A program made the translations under genes and the position numbers. From assembly GCF_013409625.1 (NCBI RefSeq), contig NZ_JACCBF010000001.1, forward strand, positions 434,001 through 498,000: DNA of 64,000 nucleotides, in the 5' to 3' direction. The DNA is from Nocardioides kongjuensis. Its GTDB lineage: Bacteria; Actinomycetota; Actinomycetes; Propionibacteriales; Nocardioidaceae. Under the pieces are notes generated by a model. That model was not told the origin of the DNA. It searched no databases and saw only the letters and a list, made by a program, of their open reading frames with translations. Of this stretch, positions 1-8,162 are shown one piece after another (positions within the stretch are counted from its first letter, which is position 1; each line of letters opens with the position of its first letter).

Positions 1-966
1 GTCCAGCTCGTCGAGCGTCTCGGCCAGTCCCACCCGGCCGCCGCGCCGACTGGCGAGGGCGTACTTGTCGACGGCGACGGCGCCCTCGACGTACGACGCC
101 ACGATCCACTCGCGGTGCACGCGGGCGTCGCAGATCAGCAGCCCTCGCGACTCCGGCTGCTCCAGCAACGCGATCGTCGTGAGGTGGTCGCCCAGCGTCT
201 CGTCGGTGAACCGCTGGTTGTCGAGGTTGAAGAGCAGGGCGTGCTCGCTGTAGTAGAGCGAGAGGTCGACGAAGTCGGCCGGGTCGGCGAACCGGACGCC
301 GCTGGGGACCAGGTGCCCGTAGAAGCCGGCGTCCTCGGCGCCGGTCGCCGCGCCCACGGCCGTGGCGAGGCGGTAGCCCGCACCGGTGCTGCGCGGGTTG
401 GACCGCAGCTGCATCTCCCCGGCCCGCGGGTGCACCTTCTCGGCGAGCAGTGCCGGGTCGCCCTGGAAGCCTCCGGTCGCCAGCAGCGTCCAGCTCGCGC
501 GGATCTCCTCGGGGCCGTCCGCGCCGGCGACCTCGGCGCCGACGACGCGGCCGCCGTCGGTGAGCAGGCGGCTGGTCGCGGTGCGCAGCCGGACCTCCCC
601 GCCCGTCTCGACGACGATCCGGCGGCACAGGTCGACGTACTGGTTGGTGTCGAACTGGTGGCCACTGCCGAAGCCGAGGACCGGGACCGCATCCTGGGCG
701 TCGACGCCGACCGACCGGATCCACGCGACGGCGTCGGCGAACCGGTCGACGAGTGCGTGCCGCAGCCCGACGTCGCCGCGCGGGTTCACCTCGTCCATCA
801 CCTCGCGGCTGGGCGCGGTCCAGGCGTAGCCGGCGAAGCGCGCGGACCCGCCGACGTCGTCGCCGACCTCGACGACGACCACGCGCCGACCGTCCTGTGC
901 GGCACGTGCGGCGGCGGTGAGCCCCGCCATCCCGGCGCCGATGACCAGCAGATCCGTCTCGACCAT
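1..966 (-). CDS. FAD-binding dehydrogenase (fumarate reductase / 3-ketosteroid dehydrogenase-like), C-terminus cut off
   Basis: The reverse strand reads from ATG at 966 to the window edge without a stop, giving 322 residues of an incomplete protein. The N-terminus carries a dinucleotide-binding fold (LLVIGAGMAGLTAAARA, residues 6-22), a VVVVE strand end and a VGGSA motif, as in the FAD-binding domain of the fumarate reductase/3-ketosteroid dehydrogenase family. Later blocks such as ATGGFQGDP and FTDETLGDH also fit that family. The substrate cannot be told. It is divergent from the MFS gene at 1043 and shares operator site A with it, so it probably belongs to the regulon of this island. A ribosome binding stretch GAAGGGG lies about 10 bases before the start. 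Confidence 0.85.
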   Translation of the reverse strand, partial: MVETDLLVIGAGMAGLTAAARAAQDGRRVVVVEVGDDVGGSARFAGYAWTAPSREVMDEVNPRGDVGLRHALVDRFADAVAWIRSVGVDAQDAVPVLGFGSGHQFDTNQYVDLCRRIVVETGGEVRLRTATSRLLTDGGRVVGAEVAGADGPEEIRASWTLLATGGFQGDPALLAEKVHPRAGEMQLRSNPRSTGAGYRLATAVGAATGAEDAGFYGHLVPSGVRFADPADFVDLSLYYSEHALLFNLDNQRFTDETLGDHLTTIALLEQPESRGLLICDARVHREWIVASYVEGAVAVDKYALASRRGGRVGLAETLDELD

Positions 967-1008
967 CTCGCTGTCGCCCCTTCCGTTCGTGATGCCCCTC
1001 ACCTTAAA

Positions 1009-1023
1009 CTAAACTCACTTCAG
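1009..1023. promoter_or_regulatory. Operator site A of the CTGAA-N5-TTCAG family
   Basis: CTAAACTCACTTCAG is a 15-bp imperfect inverted repeat between the divergent flavoprotein gene (start 966) and MFS gene (start 1043). It matches the consensus at 9 of 10 arm positions. A TetR-type dimer bound here could control both directions. Confidence 0.65.
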
Positions 1024-1042
1024 TTCAAGAGGGTGGTGGGAG

Positions 1043-2653
1043 ATGGGCCGGGAGTCCGGACGCCAGGGCGCCGCGCCAGCCGGCCCGGGCGCGGCGTTGC
1101 GCGTGCGGCTCTTCCGGCTGCTGATCGGCGCGCAGCTGGTGAACGCGATCGGCGTGTGGGTCCACGTCGTCGGGGTGCAGTGGCTGCTCACCGAGCGGGG
1201 AGAGGCCGCGATCGTCGTGTCCCTCGCTCCTGCGGCGATGTCCCTGCCGTTCATCGTGCTCGCGCTGCCCGTGGGCGTCGTCGTCAGCCATGCGCGGCGC
1301 CAGCGACTGATCGGCTGGGCGGTCGCGGTGTCCGCGGTCGCCTCCGTCGCGGCGTCCGTGCTGGTCGCCACGGGGGCCGACCGGGCGATCCCCCTGCTGG
1401 TCACCGTCCTCGTGGTCGGCACCGCCCTGGTCGTCGTCGGTGTTGCCTGGCAGTCGCTGCTGCCGGAGGTCGTGCCCCGCGCGGCGGTGCCCTCGGCGGC
1501 CATGGTCGACGGAGCCGTGTTCAACATCGCCCGGGCCGTCGGCCCGCTCACCGCCGGCGTCGTGCTCGGCCTCAGCGGTCCGTTCGTCCTCTTCGGCGTG
1601 GTCACCGCGCTGTTCGCGGCGGGTGTGCTGCTGCTGATGCTCGCCGGTCCCGCGGGCACGAGCCGCCCGCCACGGACCGAGTCGATCGGTGCCGCGGTCG
1701 CAGGTGCGCTCCGCTTCGTCCGGCACTCGCCGTGGACGCGCGGGCTGCTGCTGCGCATGGTGCTGTTCGGGCTGCCCGCCAGTGCGTTGTGGGCCCTGGT
1801 CTCGCTGGCGATCCACGACCTGATCGGGCTCGGCGCCGCGGGCTTCGGCATCGCGATGGGCCTGCTCGGGATCGGCGCGGTGACCGCGGCGCTGGCCCTC
1901 GGCCGGCTTCGCGCCCGGCTTCGCGCCCATGTCTTCGTCGCCCTCCTCGCCGCCGGGTACGCCGCCAACCTGCTGGCGCTCGGCCTGGTTCGCCAGCTCT
2001 GGCTGCTGGCGCCCTTCCTCGTGCTCGCCGGGGTGGGCTGGGTCGCGGTGCAGAGCACGTGGATGATGCTCGCGCACCAGGCGCTGCCGGACTGGGTGCG
2101 CCCCCGCGTGATCGCCCTGGTGCTGATGCTCTTCCAGGGCACGCAGGCGCTCGGTGCGCTGTGCTGGGGCGCGGCGGCGGACCTCGTCGGCATCGACAGG
2201 GCGCTCGGGACCGCCGCCGCCGTCCTCCTCGGGTACGCCGCCTGGCTGGCCCTGGGTGGCCTGCGCTCGAGCTCCGGCATCGAGCCGGTGCTCGCCACGC
2301 CCGACGCCGCGATCCCCGCGCTCGTCGAGCGCGCCGAGGACGGCGAGCTGCTGGTCCGCTACGAGTACCTCGTCGAGCCGGGCCGGGAGGCCGCCTTCCG
2401 GCGGGCGATGGCCGACCTGCGGCTGTCCCGGCTGCGGCTCGGTGCACGCGCCTGGCGCCTCGACTCCGAGCAGGCCGAGCGCCACGTCGAGACCTACCGC
2501 GTGCGCGACCGCGCGCTGCTCCTCGAGCAGGAGACCACCCGGCTGACGGTGCCCGAGCGACGGCTGCGCGACGCCGTCCGGGCCCTCAGCACCCAGACCT
2601 CCGGCCCGCTGCTGACGTCGACGGGACCGGATCGATCAGGAGGAGACGGATGA
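1043..2653 (+). CDS. MFS transporter, transmembrane secretion effector (MFS_3) type
   Basis: A 536-residue protein with about 12 hydrophobic segments over residues 20-410, followed by a soluble C-terminal tail of about 120 residues (containing VRYEYLVEPGREAAFRRAM). This layout is that of the MFS_3 family, which includes the enterobactin exporter EntS, where a soluble tail follows the membrane part. It is therefore more likely an exporter than an importer. Its job here may be to expel a toxic intermediate or to act with the nearby importer, but this is inference. It overlaps the next gene by 4 bases (ATGA), so the two are co-translated. Operator site A lies only 20 bases before its start. Confidence 0.85.
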   Translation: MGRESGRQGAAPAGPGAALRVRLFRLLIGAQLVNAIGVWVHVVGVQWLLTERGEAAIVVSLAPAAMSLPFIVLALPVGVVVSHARRQRLIGWAVAVSAVASVAASVLVATGADRAIPLLVTVLVVGTALVVVGVAWQSLLPEVVPRAAVPSAAMVDGAVFNIARAVGPLTAGVVLGLSGPFVLFGVVTALFAAGVLLLMLAGPAGTSRPPRTESIGAAVAGALRFVRHSPWTRGLLLRMVLFGLPASALWALVSLAIHDLIGLGAAGFGIAMGLLGIGAVTAALALGRLRARLRAHVFVALLAAGYAANLLALGLVRQLWLLAPFLVLAGVGWVAVQSTWMMLAHQALPDWVRPRVIALVLMLFQGTQALGALCWGAAADLVGIDRALGTAAAVLLGYAAWLALGGLRSSSGIEPVLATPDAAIPALVERAEDGELLVRYEYLVEPGREAAFRRAMADLRLSRLRLGARAWRLDSEQAERHVETYRVRDRALLLEQETTRLTVPERRLRDAVRALSTQTSGPLLTSTGPDRSGGDG

Positions 2654-3444
2654 ACGAGAACGCAGTGACCGGTGCCCGGTTCACCGGACGGACCGCGCTG
2701 GTGAGTGGTGGTGGGTCGGGGATCGGCGCGGCGGTGGCCCGCCGGCTGGCCGCGGAGGGTGCGACGGTGCACGTCGCCGACGTGGTGGGCGACAACGCCG
2801 CCGCGGTGGCGGCGGAGGTGGGCGGCACGCCGTACGCCGTCGACGTCACCGACCCGGCCGCCGTCGACGCTCTCGTCGACGCGATCGCCGCGGCCGGTCC
2901 GCTCGACGTGGTGGTCCACACCGCCGGCGTCGACGACCCGGTCGCCAAGGCCTGGATCCGCGAGGCCGGTGAGAGCGGCGACCCGGTCGACGTGATCGGC
3001 CGGCTCACCGACGAGCAGTGGCGCCGGGCGATGGCCGTCAACCTCGACGGCACCTTCCACGTGCTGCGGGCCGCCGTGCGGGCGATGCGGCCCCGGGGGA
3101 GGGGCGCGATCGTCACGGTCGGCTCCTCGGCCGCCTTCGACACCTTGGTCGGCTATCCCCACTACGCCGCGTCGAAGGCGGCCGTGCACGCGCTGAGCCA
3201 GTCCGTCGCGAAGGAGGCCATCGCGTACGGCATCCGGGTCAACACGGTCGCCCCCGGCCCCGTCGACACTCCCATGGCCGGACGTACGCCGGCCTCGGTC
3301 CGCGCGGCCATGGAGGCGACCGGCGCGCTCGGCTACGCGAGCGCGGACGAGCTCGCCGACAACATCTGCTACCTCGCCTCGCCCGGCGCCTCGAACGTCG
3401 TGGGTGCGGTGCTCCTCAGCAACGGTGGGCGGTTCACCGTCTGA
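2650..3444 (+). CDS. SDR family NAD(P)-dependent oxidoreductase
   Basis: A 264-residue classical short-chain dehydrogenase. The cofactor motif reads SGGGSGIG instead of the usual TGxxxGIG, an acidic residue after the second strand (ADVVG) favours NAD, and the catalytic Ser and YAASK are present (GSSAAFDTLVGYPHYAASK). A DPVAKAWIREAGESG insertion after the fourth strand is longer than usual. The ATG at 2650 is chosen because it follows AGGAGA and overlaps the stop of the MFS gene. The substrate is unknown; oxidation of an alcohol on the pathway is likely. Confidence 0.88.
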   Translation: MNENAVTGARFTGRTALVSGGGSGIGAAVARRLAAEGATVHVADVVGDNAAAVAAEVGGTPYAVDVTDPAAVDALVDAIAAAGPLDVVVHTAGVDDPVAKAWIREAGESGDPVDVIGRLTDEQWRRAMAVNLDGTFHVLRAAVRAMRPRGRGAIVTVGSSAAFDTLVGYPHYAASKAAVHALSQSVAKEAIAYGIRVNTVAPGPVDTPMAGRTPASVRAAMEATGALGYASADELADNICYLASPGASNVVGAVLLSNGGRFTV

Positions 3445-3498
3445 GCCTCGGGCTCGCCCGGCGCCGAGATTTCCTCGAGCCGCCGCTTGACAGGTGTA

Positions 3499-3534
3499 CT
3501 GAACTCACTTCAAACTAAACTGAATCCAGTTCGG
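3499..3534. promoter_or_regulatory. Double operator (sites B1 and B2) before the ten-gene operon
   Basis: Two copies of the island motif stand 21 bases apart, centre to centre: CTGAACTCACTTCAA at 3499-3513 and CTGAATCCAGTTCGG at 3520-3534. A TTGACA -35-like hexamer sits at 3487-3492, so both sites fall over the expected -10 and start region. This is the only doubled site seen and it precedes the longest operon, which fits strict repression of that operon. Confidence 0.65.
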
Positions 3535-3553
3535 TTCAGAAAGGACCAATGAC

Positions 3554-4342
3554 ATGGTGGACACCGACCACGTTCTTCTCGAGAAGGACGGCGACGTCGC
3601 CCGGGTGTGGCTCAACCGCCCCCACAAGAAGAACGCCGTCACGGTGGAGCTGCTGCACCGCCTCGACGAGATCATCAAGGAGGTCGACGAGGACCCCGAG
3701 CTGAAGGTGCTGGTCCTGCGCGGCGTGCAGAACCAGTTCTGCTCCGGCTTCGACCTCGACGAGCTGCTCTCCGACTTCATCGGCACCACCACCGCGATGG
3801 ACGTCGCGGTGCTCAGTGCGCAGGTCTGCGACCGGCTCTACTCGATGAACACCCCGTCCGTCGCGGTCCTCGAGGGCTACGTCACCGCCGGTGGCTTCGA
3901 GCTGATGATCTCCTGCGACTTCGCGATCGCCTCGGACGACGCCAAGATCGGCGACTTCCACATCCGCCGCGCGCTCTTCGGTGGCGCCGGCCCGATCTAC
4001 CGCCTGCCCCGGATGATCGGCCTGCGCAAGACCAAGGAGCTCATGCTCACCGGCAAGCTGCTGTCGGGCCAGGAGGCCAAGGACTTCGACCTGATCAACG
4101 ACTCGGCGCCGGCCGAGGAGCTCGACCAGCGCGTCGAGGAGTTCATCGGCACCCTGACCGACAAGTCCCCCTTCATGATGAAGCTGACGAAGATGGCCAT
4201 CAACCAGGGCCTCGACGCCGACGTGAAGTCGCTCATGATCATGGAGCACCTGGCCGTCGGCAACGCGCTGCAGTCCGAGGACGGCAAGGAGGGCGTCCAG
4301 GCCTTCCTGCAGAAGCGCGAGCCCAAGTGGGTCGGTCGCTGA
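3554..4342 (+). CDS. Enoyl-CoA hydratase/isomerase (crotonase) family protein
   Basis: A 262-residue crotonase-fold protein. The first oxyanion-hole region is QFCSGFDLDEL (61-71), and GYVTAGGFELMISCDFAIA (108-126) covers the second glycine-rich motif. Glu116 matches the first catalytic Glu of enoyl-CoA hydratase. The second catalytic Glu, normally in a GxPE motif, is replaced: the region reads KIGDFHIRRALFGGAG, with His136 at that place. The enzyme may therefore be an isomerase, hydrolase or C-C lyase rather than a plain hydratase. It is the first gene of the long operon and lies directly after the double operator. A ribosome site AGAAAGGA precedes the ATG. Confidence 0.85.
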   Translation: MVDTDHVLLEKDGDVARVWLNRPHKKNAVTVELLHRLDEIIKEVDEDPELKVLVLRGVQNQFCSGFDLDELLSDFIGTTTAMDVAVLSAQVCDRLYSMNTPSVAVLEGYVTAGGFELMISCDFAIASDDAKIGDFHIRRALFGGAGPIYRLPRMIGLRKTKELMLTGKLLSGQEAKDFDLINDSAPAEELDQRVEEFIGTLTDKSPFMMKLTKMAINQGLDADVKSLMIMEHLAVGNALQSEDGKEGVQAFLQKREPKWVGR

Positions 4343-4380
4343 CCCGTCCGACCCTGTCCGCGCTGGAACCACCCGAGGAG

Positions 4381-4791
4381 ATGACCGCCGTGCCGGCGAC
4401 GTCCGAAGCACCCCACCTGAGGGGCAGCCGCTGCCGCGCCTGCGCCAACGTCGCCTTCCCGGAGGCGACCGGCTGCCAGCGGTGCGGGAGCACCGACCTG
4501 GATGCCGTGGCGCTGGCGCGCACCGGCACCGTGTGGGCCCACACGGTGCAGCGGTTCGCGCCCAAGTCTCCTCCGTACGTGCTCCCGGCGGAGGGCTTCA
4601 CGCCCTTCGCCGTGGGGTACGTCGAGCTCGCCGACGGCGTCCGGGTGGAGGCCGTGCTCGATGCGACCACGGTGGACGACCCGGCCGAGCTGACCGCCGC
4701 GACGGTCACCCTGGTGGCCACCGACCCGGTCCCGCGGTTCGCGACCCGGGAGTGGCTCGCCGGTCGTGACCTCGAGGAGGCCCGGCGATGA
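4381..4791 (+). CDS. Zn-ribbon / OB-fold protein (DUF35 type)
   Basis: A 136-residue protein with an N-terminal rubredoxin-like zinc ribbon (C-x2-C near residue 18 and C-x2-C near 32) and a following OB-fold rich in beta strands, containing PFAVGYVEL and DGVRVEA. This is the stand-alone DUF35 architecture. In known systems such proteins bind acyl-CoA and pair with an SCP2-type thiolase or aldolase, as the DUF35 part of ChsH2 does with Ltp2. It overlaps the thiolase-like gene by 4 bases (ATGA), which supports such a complex. The ATG at 4381 follows a GAGGAG ribosome site. Confidence 0.85.
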   Translation: MTAVPATSEAPHLRGSRCRACANVAFPEATGCQRCGSTDLDAVALARTGTVWAHTVQRFAPKSPPYVLPAEGFTPFAVGYVELADGVRVEAVLDATTVDDPAELTAATVTLVATDPVPRFATREWLAGRDLEEARR

Positions 4792-5939
4792 GCGACGAGG
4801 TCGCGATCATCGGTGCCGGACTGTCGCGGTTCGGCCGTCAGCCCGGCGTCACCGGGCGGACGATGGCGGTCCAGGCGATCCATGCCGCCCTCGCCGACGC
4901 CGGCATCACCTGGCCCGACGTCCAGGTCGCCTTCGGCGGCAGCGACGGGGCCGGCCTCGCCGACACCCTGGTCGCCGAGCTCGGCCTGACCGGCATCCCG
5001 TTCACGAACGTCAAGAACGGCTGCGCGACCGGCGGCAGCGCCCTGGTCGCCGCGGTCAACGCGATCCGCTCGGGCGCGGCCGAGGTCGCGCTCGCCGTGG
5101 GCTTCGACAAGCACCCTCGCGGAGCGTTCGACCCCCGTCCCGAGGACTGGGGGCTGCCCGCCGGCTACGGCGACGCGGGCCTGATGGTGACCACCCAGTT
5201 CTTCGCGATCAAGATCGCGCGCTACCTGCGCGAGCACGACCTGCCCGAGAGCCTGCTGGCGCGGGTCGCCGCCAAGGCCTACCGCAACGGAGCGCTCAAC
5301 CCCAACGCGTGGCGTCAGGAGGCGTTGACCGAGGAGCAGGTCTCCTCCTCCGCGATGGTCAACGACCCGCTCACCCAGTACATGTTCTGCTCACCCGGTG
5401 AGGGCGGTGCCGCGATCGTGGTCGCCAGCGCCGCCGCCGCGAAGCGGCTGCAGGCGCGAGCGGTCAAGGTCCTCGCCGTCGCACCACGCACCCGCGCCTT
5501 CGGAACCTTCGAGGTGTTCAGCCCCTCGATCCAGGGTACCGGCGACCCGACCAGCGTCAGCACCACCGCTGCCCGGGCGGCGTTCGAGCTGGCCGGCGTC
5601 GGCCCGGCGGACATCGACGTTGCGCAGCTGCAGGACACCGAGGCCGGAGCCGAGCTGATGCACCTCGCCGAGTGCGGCTTCTGCGAGCACGGCGATCAGG
5701 AGAAGTGGATCAGCGCGGGCGAGACCGAGATCGGCGGCCGGCTGCCCGTCAACACCGACGGCGGCTGCATCGCCAACGGAGAGCCGATCGGCGCCTCCGG
5801 GCTGCGCCAGGTCCACGAGATCGTGACCCAGCTGCGGGGCGAGGCCGGCGCGCGCCAGGTTCCCGGCACGCCGCGGCTCGGGTTCACCCATGTCTACGGC
5901 GCGCCCGGCGTCAGCGCCTGCACCGTGCTGGGGGTCTGA
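4788..5939 (+). CDS. SCP2/Ltp2-type thiolase superfamily protein, probable retro-aldolase
   Basis: A 383-residue thiolase-fold protein. The nucleophile region reads NVKNGCATGGSAL with Cys79, but the second thiolase motif GHPxGxxG reads GEPIGASG (residues 331-338), so the catalytic His is replaced by Glu332. The C-terminus has THVYGAPGVSACTVLG. Loss of the His is a feature of lipid-transfer-protein type enzymes that cleave a beta-hydroxyacyl-CoA by retro-aldol chemistry instead of thiolysis. The overlapping DUF35 gene is the expected partner. Together they could remove an acetyl- or propionyl-CoA unit and leave an aldehyde or ketone. The function is inferred from family and context. Confidence 0.82.
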   Translation: MSDEVAIIGAGLSRFGRQPGVTGRTMAVQAIHAALADAGITWPDVQVAFGGSDGAGLADTLVAELGLTGIPFTNVKNGCATGGSALVAAVNAIRSGAAEVALAVGFDKHPRGAFDPRPEDWGLPAGYGDAGLMVTTQFFAIKIARYLREHDLPESLLARVAAKAYRNGALNPNAWRQEALTEEQVSSSAMVNDPLTQYMFCSPGEGGAAIVVASAAAAKRLQARAVKVLAVAPRTRAFGTFEVFSPSIQGTGDPTSVSTTAARAAFELAGVGPADIDVAQLQDTEAGAELMHLAECGFCEHGDQEKWISAGETEIGGRLPVNTDGGCIANGEPIGASGLRQVHEIVTQLRGEAGARQVPGTPRLGFTHVYGAPGVSACTVLGV

Positions 5940-5940
5940 G

Positions 5941-7134
5941 ATGGGCACACCCGACATCGACACCTTCGTCGCCGAGGCGCGGGCGTGGCTCGCCACCGTG
6001 GCCGAGCCCCGCACCCGCCGGGCCTGGGGAGAGGGCTCCGACAGCGTCGCGGTCTTCGAGAACTGGACGGCTGAGGAGGAGCGCGCGCAGACCGACCGGA
6101 TCCGCGCCTACGAGCAGGCCAAGTTCGACGCGGGCTTCGGTGCGATCACCTGGTCCGAGCAGTACGGCGGCCGCGACCTGCCCACGTCGTACCTGCTCGC
6201 CTTCCGCCGGGTCGAGGCCGAGTACGACGTCCCGCGGCGCACCGAGATGTTCCCGGTCACCCAGCAGCTGATCGCCCCGACCATCGCCCAGTGGGGGAGC
6301 GAGGAGCAGCGGGCGAGGTACGTCCGCGCGATGCTGCGCACCGACCTCATCGCCTGCCAGCTGTTCTCCGAGACCGGGGCGGGCTCCGACCTGGCGGCCG
6401 TGCGCACCCGCGCGGTGCGCGACGGCGACGCGTGGGTCATCGACGGCCACAAGGTCTGGACCTCGGGCGCCCGCATCGCCGACCACGGGCTGGCCATCAC
6501 CCGCACCGACCCGGCTGCCGCCAAGCACGCGGGACTGACCGCCTTCCTGGTGCCGATGGACGCCGCCGGTGTGCAGGTGCGGCCGATCCGGCAGATGACG
6601 GGCGGCAGCTCGTTCAACGAGGTCTACCTCGACGGCGTGCGCCTGACCGACGCGCACCGGCTCGGCCCGGAGGGCCAGGGCTGGAAGGTCGCGCTGACCG
6701 TCCTCGCGTCCGAGCGGCTCGACTCGGGCAACCTCGGCCTCGACAACGCCGACCAGGCCGTGGAGCTGGCCCGCAACCTGGGCCGGCCGCTCACCGAGCT
6801 CGAGCGGGACCAGGTCGCCGACCTGGTCACCCGCAGCTACGTCCAGCGCCTCACCGGGATGCGGGTCGCGGCGGCCGTCGTCGCCGGGCACGACGCCGGC
6901 CCCGAGGCGTCGGTCGGCAAGCTGCTCGCGACCGACACGATGGCCCGCACCTCCGAGGTGGTGCGGACCCTGCTCGGTCCCGACCTCACCGTCGAGAGCG
7001 ACCGCTGGGGCGCCTGGGCGTGGACCGAGCACGTCATCGGCGCGCCCGGCTACCGCATCGCCGGCGGCACCGACGAGATCCAGCACAACATCCTGGCCGA
7101 GCGGGTGCTCGGCCTGCCGAGGGAGCCCCGCTGA
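5941..7134 (+). CDS. Acyl-CoA dehydrogenase (FadE type)
   Basis: A 397-residue ACAD with the FAD-binding signature CQLFSETGAGSDLAAV and a C-terminal GGTDEIQHNILAERVLGLPR. The base position that is Glu in YEGT-type ACADs is Gly here (AGGTDEIQ). That is common in actinobacterial FadE subfamilies, where the base lies elsewhere or comes from a partner subunit. It starts one base after the thiolase stop region and overlaps the kinase gene by 1 base. The probable reaction is alpha,beta-dehydrogenation of an acyl-CoA in the pathway. Confidence 0.88.
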   Translation: MGTPDIDTFVAEARAWLATVAEPRTRRAWGEGSDSVAVFENWTAEEERAQTDRIRAYEQAKFDAGFGAITWSEQYGGRDLPTSYLLAFRRVEAEYDVPRRTEMFPVTQQLIAPTIAQWGSEEQRARYVRAMLRTDLIACQLFSETGAGSDLAAVRTRAVRDGDAWVIDGHKVWTSGARIADHGLAITRTDPAAAKHAGLTAFLVPMDAAGVQVRPIRQMTGGSSFNEVYLDGVRLTDAHRLGPEGQGWKVALTVLASERLDSGNLGLDNADQAVELARNLGRPLTELERDQVADLVTRSYVQRLTGMRVAAAVVAGHDAGPEASVGKLLATDTMARTSEVVRTLLGPDLTVESDRWGAWAWTEHVIGAPGYRIAGGTDEIQHNILAERVLGLPREPR

Positions 7135-8126
7135 TGGCCACCGACACCCGGCCCACCCCGGCCGAGCTGCACGCCCTCGACCTCCAGGAGCGGGTCGTCG
7201 CCGGCCTGCGCGGCCAGGGGTACGACGGCGCGGCGACCGCGCTCGAGCCGATGCTGGGCGGCCACTCGGGCCTCACCTACCGGATCACGCTCGGCGAGCA
7301 GTCCTTCGTGGTGAAGGCCGTCCCGCCGGGCCAACGGGCGATCGGCCGCCACGACATGCTGCGCCAGGCGCGGATCATGGCCGCCCTGGCGGACACCGAC
7401 GTCCCGGTGCCCCGGATCTGCGCCACCGACGAGACCGAGCCGGGCTGGTTCGCGATGAGCCTCGTGGCGGGGGAGTCCCTGGAGCCGGTGCTCGACGACC
7501 CGCCGGTCGAGCCGGACCTCGCGGCGGCACGGATGCTGAGGGCGGCCGAGATCCTCCCGCAGCTGCACCGGGTCCCGCTCGACCGCCTGCCGGTCGACGC
7601 CGAGCCGCTCTCGCCGGCCGACGAGCTGGCGCGCTGGAGCCGCACCCTGGGCGCCGTCCCGCCCGAGCTGGTGCCCGGGGCGGACCGCCTCGAGCGGCTG
7701 CTCGCGGACGCGATCCCGGCCGCCGTCGCGCCGGTCCTGGTCCACGGCGACTACCGGCTCGGCAACCTGCTGTCCGTCGGCACCGAGCCGGCGGCGCTCA
7801 TCGACTGGGAGATCTGGAGTCCCGGCGACCCGCGGGTCGAGCTGGGCTGGTTCCTCGTCTTCGCCGACGGCGCCAACTTCCCGGGTGTCGGGAGGGTCGT
7901 GCCCGGCCTCCCCACGCCCGACGAGCTGGTCGACCGGTACGCCGACGGCGGCCCGCCGCCGGCCGAGCTCACCTGGTTCGACGCGCTGGGCCGGTTCAAG
8001 ATGGCCGCGATCATGGGCCACAACCTGCGCCGTCACCGCGAGGGTCGTCATCACGATCCCGCCCAGGAGCTGCTGCCCGCGACCATCGCGCGCCTCATCG
8101 AGACCAGCACCGACCGGCTCACCTGA
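7134..8126 (+). CDS. APH-type phosphotransferase, probable hydroxyacyl-CoA kinase partner of ACAD
   Basis: A 330-residue aminoglycoside phosphotransferase-fold kinase. It has a nucleotide-binding N-lobe (GGHSGLTYRI, then FVVKAVPPG), a catalytic loop VHGDYRLGNLL and an IDWE metal-binding motif. Its sequence style matches the kinase half of human ACAD10/ACAD11, which phosphorylates 4-hydroxyacyl-CoA so the hydroxyl can be eliminated. It lies directly before an ACAD10/11-like dehydrogenase, so the two probably act in series. The exact substrate is unknown, and antibiotic resistance is unlikely in this setting. Confidence 0.82.
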   Translation: MATDTRPTPAELHALDLQERVVAGLRGQGYDGAATALEPMLGGHSGLTYRITLGEQSFVVKAVPPGQRAIGRHDMLRQARIMAALADTDVPVPRICATDETEPGWFAMSLVAGESLEPVLDDPPVEPDLAAARMLRAAEILPQLHRVPLDRLPVDAEPLSPADELARWSRTLGAVPPELVPGADRLERLLADAIPAAVAPVLVHGDYRLGNLLSVGTEPAALIDWEIWSPGDPRVELGWFLVFADGANFPGVGRVVPGLPTPDELVDRYADGGPPPAELTWFDALGRFKMAAIMGHNLRRHREGRHHDPAQELLPATIARLIETSTDRLT

Positions 8127-8162
8127 CCGCCGTACACCGCACCGACGCGAGAGGCATCCCCC

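Noticed and set aside
115..2649. Long forward open frame upstream of the SDR at 2650
   Set aside because: It runs antisense to the flavoprotein gene and out of frame with the MFS gene; only the part from 2650 on has protein character.
7134..8126. Aminoglycoside resistance gene
   Set aside because: The fold is that of aminoglycoside phosphotransferases, but its place before an ACAD10/11-type dehydrogenase and its sequence style point to a metabolic kinase.
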